Positions 1-11,500 of a DNA stretch of 64,000 nt are shown piece after piece. Below the pieces are notes generated by a model. It ran no database searches. It had not been told where the DNA came from and saw nothing but the letters and a program-made list of their open reading frames with translations. This DNA comes from Aquanectria penicillioides (taxonomy: Eukaryota; Ascomycota; Sordariomycetes; Hypocreales; Nectriaceae): NCBI GenBank assembly GCA_003415625.1, contig PYIU01000009.1, positions 930,001 through 994,000 on the forward strand, read 5' to 3'. The position numbers and the translations under genes are program-made. Positions within the stretch are counted from its first letter, which is position 1. Each line of letters begins with the position of its first letter.

Positions 1-94
1 GAAGATTCAACCCCTTGGCTGTTGAGGCAGGGATTTGAAGTTGGCAACTTGGTCAATCTTAATATTCCTCTTGATATTGATGAGGCCAGGCAGA

Positions 95-1285
95 TTACAG
101 GATGAGAGGGTTGTCGGCATCGACTCCCATCATGGAAAATTCCACGATCAGGTCTTTCGTCATAGTCGCCACATCCAGGACTCGACCCGGACGCGTTGTC
201 CATAGGCCTTCCACAGAACCCAACTCGTCATTCACTAGAGATCGATATTTTTCGTGGCAGAGAAGACCAGTCCACGCACTTCGACCAGTCCATGAGCTTG
301 GCAGTCCTAGAATGAGGTTCATCTGCGCAAAGATATGGTGAACCAGCTGGCAGAAGATGATAAACTGAGAGGACGCCTCGACGATGTCGACACCGGCGAA
401 AGCCATGGGGGTGCTGCCAATGCGCTCGGTGTCGGGGTCGTTGACGGAGTCGTAGACGATTTTGAGAATCAGCTCGATATGTTTGACGAGCTGCACGAAG
501 CAGGAGATGACAAGGAACATGGTTGGCGAGTCAAGGGTTGCCGAATTCGGTGGGAGGCTACTGGGCGACGATCCGCCGGATGAGGACGGCGATGAAGCGT
601 ATTTCGGGATAGATATGGGCAAGGTGCCAATTTGTTTATGCAAGGCCTTGAGGATGGTGAGGAAATGCTGAGCATTCTTCATAAGAGCCTGCACGTTCTC
701 GTATCCACTCATCTCAGGATGGTACAAGCAAATATAGTCCTTGAAACTTGGCTGGACATGAAAACGAGACATGTTCTCCCAGTTCTTGTGGATGTCGGCG
801 TTGAGGTGCGACAACGCCTCAAAGTGCCGGCTAGTCGGTGCAATGACCTGCTGCTCGTCACCTGGCAGCTCGAGTTGTCGCACGCACGGCCAGCTCTCCA
901 TGGGGAGGCTCAACTCCTGGGGAGTGCCGAAGCAGAAGGGTGCGCTGCCAGCCATGGTCCAGTCAAAGGCCAACCCGCCGTCGTCCAGCAGCCCATCCAG
1001 GAACTGGATCCCCTCAAAGGGGCTGCCCCCAGCCAGGGGCTCAGGCCCAATCGAAGCGCTGACCGGGCCGGAGGCTTTCCGAAGTACCAATTCTTTCTTC
1101 GACGGGCGGCCAATCCGGCGCTGCGGACCGGCCTGGCATGCTAAGCCGAGCCGGGTGCATCTCGCACAGGACGCCGAAGCCGCGGTGGGTCGCGTGCAAC
1201 GGAGTTTCTGCCGGCGACATCGCTCGCAGGCGGAGCGGATCTGGTTGGGATGCGGGACGGACGACGCTGATGGGGCCGGAGGCAT
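95..1285 (-). CDS. Zn(II)2Cys6 fungal transcription factor
   Basis: An uninterrupted 396-residue protein whose N-terminus carries a complete binuclear zinc cluster: Cys20, 23, 30, 40, 43 and 50, spaced C-x2-C-x6-C-x9-C-x2-C-x6-C, followed by a basic linker (RRIGRPSKK) of the kind that gives DNA specificity. The remainder, with a Ser/Pro-rich patch around residues 230-250 and a helical C-terminal half, resembles the AflR-type regulators found in secondary-metabolite clusters more than the long regulators with the middle homology region. The start is the first ATG of the frame, upstream of the zinc cluster. It lies on the same strand as, and 406 bp downstream of, the MFS efflux gene, so it may regulate that gene and others to the left of the window. 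The family call is secure from the cysteines; the cluster role is inferred. Confidence 0.9.
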   Translation of the reverse strand: MPPAPSASSVPHPNQIRSACERCRRQKLRCTRPTAASASCARCTRLGLACQAGPQRRIGRPSKKELVLRKASGPVSASIGPEPLAGGSPFEGIQFLDGLLDDGGLAFDWTMAGSAPFCFGTPQELSLPMESWPCVRQLELPGDEQQVIAPTSRHFEALSHLNADIHKNWENMSRFHVQPSFKDYICLYHPEMSGYENVQALMKNAQHFLTILKALHKQIGTLPISIPKYASSPSSSGGSSPSSLPPNSATLDSPTMFLVISCFVQLVKHIELILKIVYDSVNDPDTERIGSTPMAFAGVDIVEASSQFIIFCQLVHHIFAQMNLILGLPSSWTGRSAWTGLLCHEKYRSLVNDELGSVEGLWTTRPGRVLDVATMTKDLIVEFSMMGVDADNPLIL

Positions 1286-1691
1286 GGTTACTTCCAGCGT
1301 GTTTAGAGGAGAATTGAAGAAATGAAGGAGAGACGTTGGTCGTGATGGAAGTAAGCCGGGCTTGTCTACTGAGAGTGAACATGAGACCGGGGGCGCTCAG
1401 GCGGGACCCGGTTTTGGCCCGTTCGGAGGCTTTTGTGGGGCCTGTTCGGAGGCTTCTTTCCACGTCACGCCAACTTGCACACACCAACGGCTGCCTTGAG
1501 AGCTTATGACGGCGGTGCCGCATCATCTGGGTGAATGGATATTCATGCACCAGTTATTTTTATTAGGAGATGTCTATAGTTCTAGAGGATAGTGTACAGG
1601 CCGATTTTATACGAAATTTCCGAGATGATGCGTGATAATGACGCAACCCAACCCAGCGTCGTAATGAGCCAACGCTGCCGTATCTTCCCGC
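1286..1691. other. Intergenic, regulator promoter and MFS 3' end
   Basis: This gap holds the upstream region of the Zn2Cys6 gene and the 3' end of the MFS gene. A 16-bp phrase (tgttcggaggcttttg-like) occurs twice near 1419-1460. I see no further gene. Confidence 0.6.
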
Positions 1692-3538
1692 TTAAACTTG
1701 CTCCTTGTCCACCTTCTTCTCCCGCTTCTCAAGGCCAAACTCGGTGTCCAGTTCTTGTCTCAGCGGGACTTCTTTCTCGAAGATGGAAAGCACAAATGCC
1801 AGGCCGCCAAACGCAAGCGAAATCACGTAGACCTTGCGCAGAGCCAACAGGAAGACATGGCGGATCTGGTCCCTAAGCGGGTTCTCGAATTGAACAAGAA
1901 ACGCCTTCGTGGCGCTTGCGTACGCATCGCCCGATGATAGATGTTGTCGAACGGCCTCGTTGTCAATCATGTGCGCGTACTTCTTCGTGAATGAATTGAA
2001 GACGGCGCCGGCAATCGCGACCCCCCAGACCTCTCCGAATGTGCGAACGAAGCACCATGACGATGTTGCGGCGGCCTGGTCAGCTTCATCGGTGGAGGCC
2101 TGGAACGCTGGCAAAAGAGTGTTGAGCAAGAGGCCGGATCCGACGGCCGGGATGAATTGGACGAGAACCCAAACATAGGTCCGGCTGTCTTCTTTGAGAA
2201 TCGCCAGTAGTCCGCCGCCCGCGCTGAGAATAAAGAAGCCAGCAACATGCAAGGCCTTGTATCTGCCATACTTGGAGAGCAGGAGAGCAGAAATTGCAGC
2301 ACCTGGGACCGCAACCAATGCGACAGGGAGCATCTGCACTCCTGACCTGGACGGGGATGACATCAAGACTGCCTGGAAATACAGCGGCAGGAAAAAGAAG
2401 CACCAGAAGGTCAACACCGAGTTGAGAAATGTGTTCAAGTATATGATGCGGGATGTCATTGTAGGGAACAGTCGAAGCGGCATCACAGGCTCTGTAGGAA
2501 AGGTCGAGCCCTCGAAGTAAACGAATCCGACCAGACCGGCACATCCAACAATGAGAGGAACCAAAATGCGTGCATCAGTCCAGGATAGATGGGGCCGGCC
2601 CAGGTAAGGGCAATGAGAATCGAGATGCTCGAGGCAATCAGGATGGCATTGCCAATGTAGTCAATGCGGCGAAGCTTAGCCATAGTGGACTCTTCGCGGT
2701 TCCATTGAAGCTTGATGAAGAGATAGGACGTGAGCATGCCGAGTCCTGCAATGGGGAGGTTAAGGTAAAAGACCTATAGGCTCAGAATTAGTGTGCACAT
2801 GTATTGTTCCTTGGCGGAAATCGCTTACCCATCTCCATGAGGTTCTCTCCACGATTAAACCGCCTATGACGGGCCCAATTGCGAACCCGATGGTCGCGAC
2901 CACAAGCAACATGGCGATGTAGTTGCCTCGATACCGCAATGGGACCAGATCCGAGATGATGACATCCCCAGCAACGTTCAACCCGCCGCTCCCGATACCC
3001 TGGACAGCCCTGCCGGCGATCAGCATTACTCCGTTACTTGCCCCGCCGCAGATGCCGCTGCCAAGGGCATATGTAGCAAAAATGAAGATCATGACCCGTT
3101 GCCGTCCCCAAAGATTGCAAAGCTGGCCAAATAACGGCGGCAAGCATGCGCTGCGTCGCTTGTTAGCAGAGCAGGGGGATGTATGGCCGAAACATGTCGT
3201 GCTTACCTCATTAACAAGTAGATGTTGGTGACCCAGATATAGTTGCTCCCAAGGTCTATCTCGGCGACAATGGTGGGGAGAGAAGTGATTACAACGGTGG
3301 TTTCCAGGGATATCAAAAGAGTGGAGAAGATGAGGGTGACCATGATCATCCAGAAGCGGTAATCTGATCTGAATTCGTGCTTTTTTTCGACCTGATTAGA
3401 TGATGGAGTATCGGTTTCGTTGTCCTCCGTCTTTTCCGTAAAAGACCCTGTGTGGTTTGAATTGTCGACTAGGATATTTTGCGAGACCTCCTTTGCAGGC
3501 GCAGTGCCGCCATCCTGTTGTGACGGCATTCTTGCCAA
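1692..3538 (-). CDS. MFS multidrug efflux transporter, DHA2 type (one-base frameshift)
   Basis: Three exons on the minus strand: 3538-3207, 3150-2829 and 2773-1692, with introns 3151-3206 and 2774-2828 (GTAAGC donors; CAG and TAG acceptors). The polar N-terminus is followed by hydrophobic segments and family phrases: YIWVTNIYLL, PLFGQLCNLWGR, the drug-antiporter phrase IGPVIGG, SWRWVFYLNLPI and PSRSGVQMLP. This is the 14-helix drug:H+ antiporter (DHA2) pattern, predicted to export a small molecule across the plasma membrane. The frame breaks once: after IYP near 2582 the reading must shift to continue WTDARILVPL. Adding one base makes the coding length 1737 nt, exactly 579 codons. The lesion is either a consensus error or a recent knockout. 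The substrate is unknown; the neighbouring Zn2Cys6 gene suggests a metabolite or toxin efflux role. Confidence 0.85.
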
Positions 3539-4192
3539 CAGCTTGAAGAAGGTATAAAGGGAAAGGGAAAAAAAAAAGGAATCGAGAGGATGAAAATGGT
3601 TGCAAATATGAGAACTGGAAGGGGTTCAATTTGGGTAAAAAATTATGACAGAACTGGGCTACATTTTTAAATGGGAATAATCAACGCGGAGGTTTTATTT
3701 AGGCCGAATGATTGAATGATTTCCGCAAGTGATGTGCGGGCCAGTATCCCGGAGGCTTTTTGCTCCTTGCACGTGGTCAAACATGCAGATGCCCAAGCAA
3801 ATGGAGCGATCTTTAATGTGGGTGAGATTTAAACGCACTCGCTTCGTTTACTCTTTTCAGGAATGTCCATCTCTGAAGCAGGGTGACATTGGCTGCGGAC
3901 GAATCGTGGTTGCGGTCGTCTTACGGACTCAACGGCCATGGAAGTAACGTACCACCTCCGCTCGAGTTTTTTCAGTGATCACTCCAGGCAGGACTCGGAT
4001 CTTTGAGCTTAAAAACAAGGCCTACGACCTAATGAGAGCGTAGTCCGAGGCTCAGAGTCCGAGGCTGCAGGTTTACGCAATACCGGGACCCCGGGGTAAC
4101 AACACACCGACGCCCTGCGTTGACGTTGAACAAGGGTTCATCATCGTTTATTGAATCGGGACTACAAAACAGGTGATTCCAAGTCAATATAA
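3539..4192. other. Intergenic between MFS promoter and ankyrin gene 3' end
   Basis: It contains the presumed MFS promoter and a small direct duplication (agtccgaggct, twice within 4041-4065). I see no gene. Confidence 0.5.
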
Positions 4193-5995
4193 TCAATGTA
4201 ATGAAAGCCACATTTCGAAACATCCTCCTTCAATCTTCACCCCTAGGTCATTGTTGCCTCCTTCAATTTCTGTACGGAGTAACAGTTTTTCAACCCTCTC
4301 GTCATCCCAGTTGTCCTGTATTTTCATGTCTTTGTTGCCATTTCGGAATCTGTCTTGCCAAGTAAGCGAGATCCAGAGCCGTGTTAGGTTGGCTCTCTCA
4401 CTCTTGGCTCTCGCATTTGCCCCACAGCTCATCAGGGGCTCCAGATAATCCCAGTTCGCGCCTTCAGCCGCCCAGTGAAGTGGCGTTCTTCCATCGCTGT
4501 TCCTAGCCTCTATCGAAGCGCCAGTCTCAATAAGCATTTTAACGAGCTCTGCCGATGCTTTAGATGCTGCAGAATGAAGAAGCCAGCTTCCATTCTGCAA
4601 CTTCGAGTGAATATTTGCATGGAAGTCATTCGTGAGCACTTTCTCCATTGGTGCATTGTTATGTAGCAAAGCCATACGAAAAGCGTTGAAACCATACGCG
4701 TCTTGGTCTTCAACACTGGCTCCCGCTTCAATACGTTGCTCAACAACAGCTACTATGTTTCTTGCTATGACTAGAAACAGCGGGGATTTTGGGAGATGAT
4801 CGCCTATAAAGATCAAGGGCGTGCCTCTCTACCTAGGATCTGCCCCTCTACCAAGAAGTTGACTGACTAGATCAGAGGAGCTTCGGAAAATTGCATACAG
4901 AAGTGGCGTTCCCACAGTGGTGGATGTTCTCCGCTTGGCCAAGGCTCCTAGACCCAACATCCAACGGGCACTGTCTGAGTTGGACGCCGGCGTGGCCAAG
5001 GTCAATGGCGTCTCACGAGCTAGCGGAGTACACGAGTGTCTGCCATTTTCTCTATGGTTACAATTATGAATTTCTCGTTGCTCCCGCAATGGTGGGTTGA
5101 AATTTGCACCCTTGTCAAGAAGCGGTTCGGCGGCAGCCCATTGTCTTACTTCGATTGCGCGTATGAGAGGTTTTCTGTCATCAGTCTCAACTGTAGCATC
5201 AGGCGGCATGCCGCTATCTATCAAATACTTAATTATAAAGGAAGATCCGCCAGTTGCAGCCTGTTGAAAGATGTGGGAAATTTTTCAGTTCTCTGTTGCA
5301 CAAATATCGTCTCCAAACTTGAGACTCACTTTGAAGTTCCGGACGTTGCCAGAACGGACTGCCGCCAGCAACGCTCGATTCACGTCGGCTCCACTTTGTA
5401 CAAGAATCTCGACAATATCCTTTCTGCCTTCATCTATTGCTACCTAGACTGAAATCTCCGAGGAGGAATTTACGATTGCTCCTACATCAATAAACGTTTG
5501 CAAAACTTCAATATTTCCGCCTCGGATGGCTACATCAAGAACTGTAGAGTTTTTGCGCCTCGCATATGGGTCAGCTCCACGGAAAAGGAGTTCCTTTACA
5601 ATCCCAACAAATCTCCCCTAAATTGCCAGGGAAAATGCATCTGGATAATCGGGATGTTGAAGGTAGGACCTATGACTGCTGACTGTGCTGTGAAAGCAAG
5701 AGAGACTTGACCTGCCAAATACGAACAAACCGAGCCCTTTTCCATTGAGAAGCAAGCAGATGGGCTTGATCGAATCTCTTCCGATACAAGATATTCTCTC
5801 ACGGAAAAGTGCGAGAGTTTGACGTGTACTTCTTGGCCCCGAAGCGTAATTGCAGGCGTAATAAGTCGATAAAGTTGGCACCAGGCAGTATTGAATTTGT
5901 ATTTTCATTTTAGAATTCAGTATTTTGGCGAATGTTAGATAACTAGAGACAGAACTAATGCTAGAGTGCTGTGCGAGAAACTCCAATGAGGCCAT
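4193..5995 (-). pseudogene. Ankyrin-repeat protein, inactivated by three in-frame TAG stops
   Basis: Read on the minus strand as exons 5995-5330 and 5260-4193, joined across a 69-bp intron (GTGAGT donor, CAACAG acceptor), the frame stays closed for exactly 578 codons and has no indels. It contains ankyrin units such as VLDVAIRGGNIEVLQTFIDVG, KDIVEILVQSGADVNRALLA, TPLLYAIFRSSSDLVSQLLG and GRTPLHWAAEG. The N-terminal 60-70 residues could be a degenerate F-box-like segment. Three TAG codons interrupt it at 5620-5618, 5446-5444 and 4831-4829. Each sits where Gln (CAG) would fit, so each can be explained by one C-to-T change at CpA. The intact product would have been a protein-interaction scaffold of the large fungal ankyrin class. 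Readthrough or editing cannot be excluded, but pseudogene is the simplest reading. Confidence 0.8.
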
Positions 5996-6073
5996 GACGC
6001 TTAGTTCTCATTTTTGCGGCAGCTTTCTAAAGTTAACCATTAACAAAGATGTCTTTCTTTCTCTACTTAGTAT

Positions 6074-7686
6074 CTAAATATAATCTTTGACAGCTTCCCA
6101 GAAAGCCTGGGGATCTTCGCACATGGGCAGGTGGCCAGTGTTGGGTACAATCTTGAGTTCCGCACCGGTGCTGCCCAAGAGGCCTCTAAATCCATCCATG
6201 GCCTTGACCAGGGCGCCTTTGGCGTCGCCTTCGCCAACAACCATCAGGCCAGGGACATTAGAACCGCTCATCTTAGGCTTGAGATCGTACTCCCAGAGGG
6301 CAGTGTTGCTATATCTGAAGCCCTCCACACTATTAGCAGCGACCATGTCCGTCATCCACTTGACGGTCTCGGCCTTCTCCATGCTAGCAGGGTGGAACCA
6401 TCGGCCGACGGTCAGCTCTGCAAGCTTCTTAATGCCGTTTCCACCATCCTCCTCGGCCATGGCAGTTCGGTCCTTCCATGCCTGCGTGTTGGCGGCGCTA
6501 GATGTGGCGTTGAAATCGCAGGCAATGAACTTGCCCAAGCGATCGGGTAAGTAAGGGCAAAGTTGAGAGTAGTAGCACCACCCATAGACACACCAATTAG
6601 GGCGTGAAGCTTGGTGATTCGCAGAGCGTCGAGGACGGTTCGAAGATCTGCGGCAAGGGTATCGAGGGTAGCAGCAACGGGCGGCTGGGGCACGGCGTGG
6701 CGGCCACGGGTATCGTATCGCAGGATACGCAAGTCTGGGCGCTCTCGCTTCAGGATCTCGACAAAAGGATCCCACATATTTAAAGAAGTGAGCAAAGAGT
6801 TGCTGAAAGCAACAGTGGGGGCATCTGGCGCAGGGTTGCCCTCCAATCGGTAAGGGATTGAGAGGGAATCCTCAGCAGTGACGTAGGAGAGAACGGCGGC
6901 ATTGGGGCCGGGGATTGTAGTGTTCTTAGAGTCTGCTGAAGTGAAAGCCGCGGAATCGGGGAGCTTTGCGAGAGACGAGAGCTCACGGGGAGCAGGTCCA
7001 AAGACATAAAAGAGAGAGTAAGTTCGTCGGCCCTTGCTGGCGACGTACTTGTCAAAGACCTCGGTTCGCCAGGGAGTATCCATGGACGCCTTGTGCTCTG
7101 GTCCGCCCTGGCCGTTCTTCTTGGCATAGTCGTGGAGCGCATAGTAGGTGACCTTGTCCGACTTCTCAAGGTAAGAAGTCTTGAAGACACGAGTGCGCAG
7201 CCAGCCTGGAACCTTGGAAAGCATCTCGATGTGCTCCTCAATCAGCCACTTCTGGTACTGCTCTCCAGCTCCCTCAACGTCCTTGAGTGTGATATCGACA
7301 AAGGTAGTCTGAAGACCCTCGGCCTCCTCGTTCGTGAGCTTCTCGATGGGGACAAACTCGGGCGCGGCCTTGGTGTGGACCAGGTCAAAGAAGTAGCGCT
7401 TGACGTCAACCTGGCCAATAGTCTCGGCCTCTCGGGGGGATCGGTTCGCGCGCAGGGTCAGATATGTCTCGGTCTCGAGGTGCGACATGCACGTCACGTC
7501 GTAGGCGGCGAGGAAAGTCGGCTCCAGGCCGTCGGTGGCCTGGTAGCGCAGACCGTTGGTGAAGATCTGAGGCAGACGAAGACGAGTCGGGCCGTGCTCG
7601 TTGTTGTACCACTCGTGAAATTGATCCAGAGACAACCCAGACTTGGGCTGCATCGTCACGTAGAGCATTCCTGGTGTGGTCGACAT
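6074..7686 (-). CDS. Alpha/beta hydrolase with N-terminal EthD/barrel-like repeats (3-oxoadipate enol-lactonase-like; one-base frameshift)
   Basis: The first ~230 residues contain two segments (about 1-110 and 120-230) that look like dimeric alpha/beta-barrel (EthD-like) units, with FHEWYNNEHGP and YQKWLIEEHIEMLSKVPGW as matching parts. From about residue 260 an alpha/beta-hydrolase fold follows, most like 3-oxoadipate enol-lactonases: oxyanion-loop region, RYDTRGRH, nucleophile elbow GVSMGG (Ser ~367), acid in VVGEGDAKG (Asp ~488) and NTGHLPM (His ~519). The expected chemistry is hydrolysis of a lactone or ester in aromatic catabolism; the barrels may bind a related substrate. The frame breaks after TYP at about 6544; adding one base restores 1614 nt (538 codons) and continues DRLGKFIACDF. 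No intron of workable length fits there. It is probably a functional gene carrying a consensus error. Confidence 0.75.
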
Positions 7687-8508
7687 GATGATGTAACCGG
7701 GCTTGATCTTGATGGCGGGGTAAATCCGGAGAATGGCAGGGGAGACAGATCTTGAGGGAGCACGAAGAGAAACGGAGGGGAAGCCTCACGGGCTAGCGAG
7801 CTATAAGTGCTTCCGCGCCGAGGGCGCCTCCGGAAGAGAGATTTACATGGCAGCGGGTGGAACCGTCAATCATCAATGGCGGCGACGCGATTCGGTTCGG
7901 CAAATGGCATCGGGATGTGGAACTTTGTGCGGAACTGTTTAAACATTTACCCCGCAGCTCACCGAACTCACCTTGGAAGTGCCGGCGCTTACCGAGATTC
8001 CATTTCCGCTCACCGTGTTGCACTCCACGAATGGTGTGTATTTTATCCTATTCTATTACGCATTCTTTTTCTTCTGTTATTTCGTTAAAGTCCTTGTTAC
8101 TGTCTTTCAAAACTAAACTAACACAAAACCTATATTACTAACACTTACATTAGCCATTTCCCTTTTAATTTTACCATACTGTTTTCAGCATGTACGGATG
8201 CTATTGCCTACTACGATACGCTCGCTACACCCATGTGATGCCCAGTTTTGGCAAGCTTCCAGCCTGGATCTTGGTCTCCCGATAGACTCCATCACCAGCT
8301 GTTGCCAGCCGTCAAACTTGGCAATCCCTCTGAAAATTCGACGGGTGTTTCTGGATCAACTATGCGCTTACGCGCCTCCGTGGAATTCCACCTCACCCTC
8401 TGTAGTTCATCACCCATCTCCAGTGCACCTAATCACCACCAAATTACTCTCACATTTTCTTCTACCGCCCCATTTTCTCCAACTCCCTTGTAAGACTTTG
8501 TTCAAATA
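7687..8508. other. Divergent upstream region of hydrolase and RdRP relic
   Basis: An 820-bp shared upstream region for the minus-strand hydrolase and the plus-strand RdRP remnant. The part from about 8060 to 8200 is AT-rich. I see no gene and no clear TATA box. Confidence 0.5.
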
Positions 8509-11500
8509 ATGGATGTGTTTCTCAGAAATTTCCCCCAGGACTTATCCACAGAAAGACTGGAAGAGGCACTCTGTGACTCAATGAGCACGTTGGGGATCGA
8601 GGATTGTGTATGCGATAAACCTCGCGGAAAGAATATCGCCTGGATCAAATTTCTCGATGTTTCAGAAGGCCAGAGGTTTCTCGAAAACACGAAAAGATTC
8701 GGTCGGCGAGGCCGCACCTACAACATTACCAACCCATACTAGTTCATCAACCCCAAGACGGGCAGAGACACAGCCAAGCTACACATTCTGACCACCCCCG
8801 TATATGCTGAGGAAAGCACCCGCCAAATTGACGATCTGACGATATCCCATCTCCGATTCACTCACGAAGAAAGCAATCAATCATCTAGGCGGGGCCCGAA
8901 GGCGCAAGCACCGGTGTTCCGCATCACTAGGATCGCCTGTGGCCAAATCATTTTTGCGGGCCAAACAAGACCCTAACCTTTGTCGAAAGATCTGCTACCT
9001 CCAATCTTTCATCGGCTAACGTCAAATTGGAGGAACCAATTCTCTCGGTCTCCATCGAAGAAAGTGAGGCAGAAAGTCGCTTGTCTTTCTACCATAACAT
9101 TATCAAGGATCTCGTGTTTGACAATAAAGACAACTCTCTGACCCTAACTCTCACAGACCCACCAAGAATTCACCAGCGAGAGAAAAATTCATAGAAGCTT
9201 CGGTCCAGTAGCACCGCGTTACACATAATTCTCCTTGGACATCTCACCACCACCATATCAGGATCAGTTTGGTTTACCGAATAACACTGGCCGACGAAGG
9301 TCAACTTCACGAAGTCATTCGGCTTCTACGGCGCTACGATAGCCTCCCGTGGGTACGCTACCAACCCCCGACAAAGCTGAGTTGCCAGGTTCCGGACAAT
9401 AGAGAGAATTTCTACGCCAAGACCAAAGCTTTCTTAGATTCAGAGAAGGTGTCTTTTGACCTGCTTTTCCAAGTCGAAGCTCTCGTTCGAAATAGTTATC
9501 TGCAACCCGCTGATGGTGAGGCTCTTCTTGAGCTCGTGGATCGTGTCGCAATCGATGCTCAGGAACAGAAAGTGGCGATCCCAATTACAACCGATGCCAT
9601 GAAACAACTTTTCCGGAGAATGCGCTACGCGCCAAGTCCAGGACAGACCCAAGCACTATGGACATTATCGAACTGATGAGGGACGTCATCGATGCCGAAT
9701 ATAGCGCTCGTGTAGACAACCCTCAGGGAGATCGCATCTGCGGATCCAAGATATCTGGACATCAAGTTTGGGCTCAAAGCAATGGTTACTCCGACGCGAA
9801 TTCTCCTGAGTGGCCCAGATGCTGAGAGCAAAAACAGGGTTCTGAGGATGTTTCCGGATAATAATGATTTCTTTCTGCGCGTGTCATTCTATGATGAAGA
9901 TGGTCAAGACCTCTTTCCCAGACCCCAAGTTTCAAATGCGCAGATATTCGATTGGTACAGACAGGTGTTGCGTCATGGCATCTCGATTGCAGGCAGAATG
10001 TTTTCTTTCCTCGGGTTTTCGCACTCGTCACTCCGCTCTCGCTCAGCCTGGTTCGTGGCTCTATTCTCCCACCAGGATCTCCAGAAGATGACACGCGACT
10101 CCCTTTTATCAGCACTGGGTGATTTCCAGCATATTCGAGTGCCAGCTAAATGTGCTGCGCGTATTGGGAAAGCCTTCTCCGAAACGCCGTACGCTGTTCC
10201 TCTAGCTAAGTGCGGGATTCAGATTCGACACATCCCAGATGTCAAGTCTTCCGATCAATCTCGGGTGTTCAGTGATGGTATGGGAACTATTTCCTGGGAG
10301 GCATTGGAAGAAATCTGTCCTTACGTTCCCATCAAGTCAGGTGAGCCTACATGTCTTCAAATCCCCATCAATGGATACAAGGGGATGGTATCTCTTGATT
10401 CGAGACTGGAGGGCAAGGTCATATGTCTGCGAAAGGAATCGATGATGAAATTTTCCAGCGTCGACCTCGCAGAGCTAGGAATTTGCGACACGGCTTCTAA
10501 GCCGCTCCGACTCGTACTTAATCGCCAGATGATCAAGATTCTGGAGGACATGGGGAAGACCAAAGAATGGTTCTTTGACATGCAACAGAAGGCCCTAGAC
10601 GCACTGCGCACTGTCACTGCCAGCGCATTCAACGCCAAGTCTTTCTTGAAACGCAAAGCAATCGGCGGAAACATGAGCTTTCTATCACTGCTAACACGGC
10701 TTGACGAGATGGATATCGACTATCGCCGAGACGACTTCATGATGTCGACTGTTGAACATGTCATTCTCCGGGAGCTTCGGTTGTTGAAACATAAGGCCCA
10801 GATACCGATCGATAAAGGTATGACTGTTTTCGGCGTCATGGACGAGACAGGCTTTCTTGATGAAGGCCAAGTCTACGTCGTATATGACAAGACTTGGGGT
10901 AAATCCGGCTAACATATCAACGGGCCCTTGGCCGATGGCCGAGTTATCGTCACTAGGTCGCCAGCTCTCCGTCCAGGAGACGTTCGAGTCGTCACGATGG
11001 TGACACCGCCGGACGAACATCCACTAAGAGATCTACAAAATTGCGTGGTATTTAGTCAAAAGGGCGCCCGAGATCTTCCGAGTCAGTTGAGTGGAGGAGA
11101 CCTCGACGGTGATCTATACAACGTGATATGGGATCCTGTAGCAATGCCCAGTAAGATGTTCCCACCAGCAGAGTACCCCCGGATCACGCCCGCGGCGCTC
11201 AATCGGCCAGTTACCAGTGACGACATTGCAGACTTTTTTTATCAGCTTCATGGAAAGTGATCTCCTCGGAGTGATTGCGACCCGGCATGTGATTATGGCA
11301 GATGCGAAGGAACAAGGGACGCTGGATCATTCATACATATCCCTGGCCACACTTCATTCCACGGCAGTCGACTTCTCGAAGACGGGCATACCGGTAGCTT
11401 ATACCCAGCTTCCTCGACCCCCACGCTATCGCCCCGATTTGTAAGTCATTCCGCTCTCCGTGGCCGGGGTTCGAGTTAAACAAGAGCTAATGCAGCCTTC

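Noticed and set aside
4300..4420. Possible frameshift near the 3' end of the ankyrin pseudogene
   Set aside because: An alternative frame reads NTALDLAYLARQ, but the main frame also gives sensible sequence and the codon total closes exactly without it.
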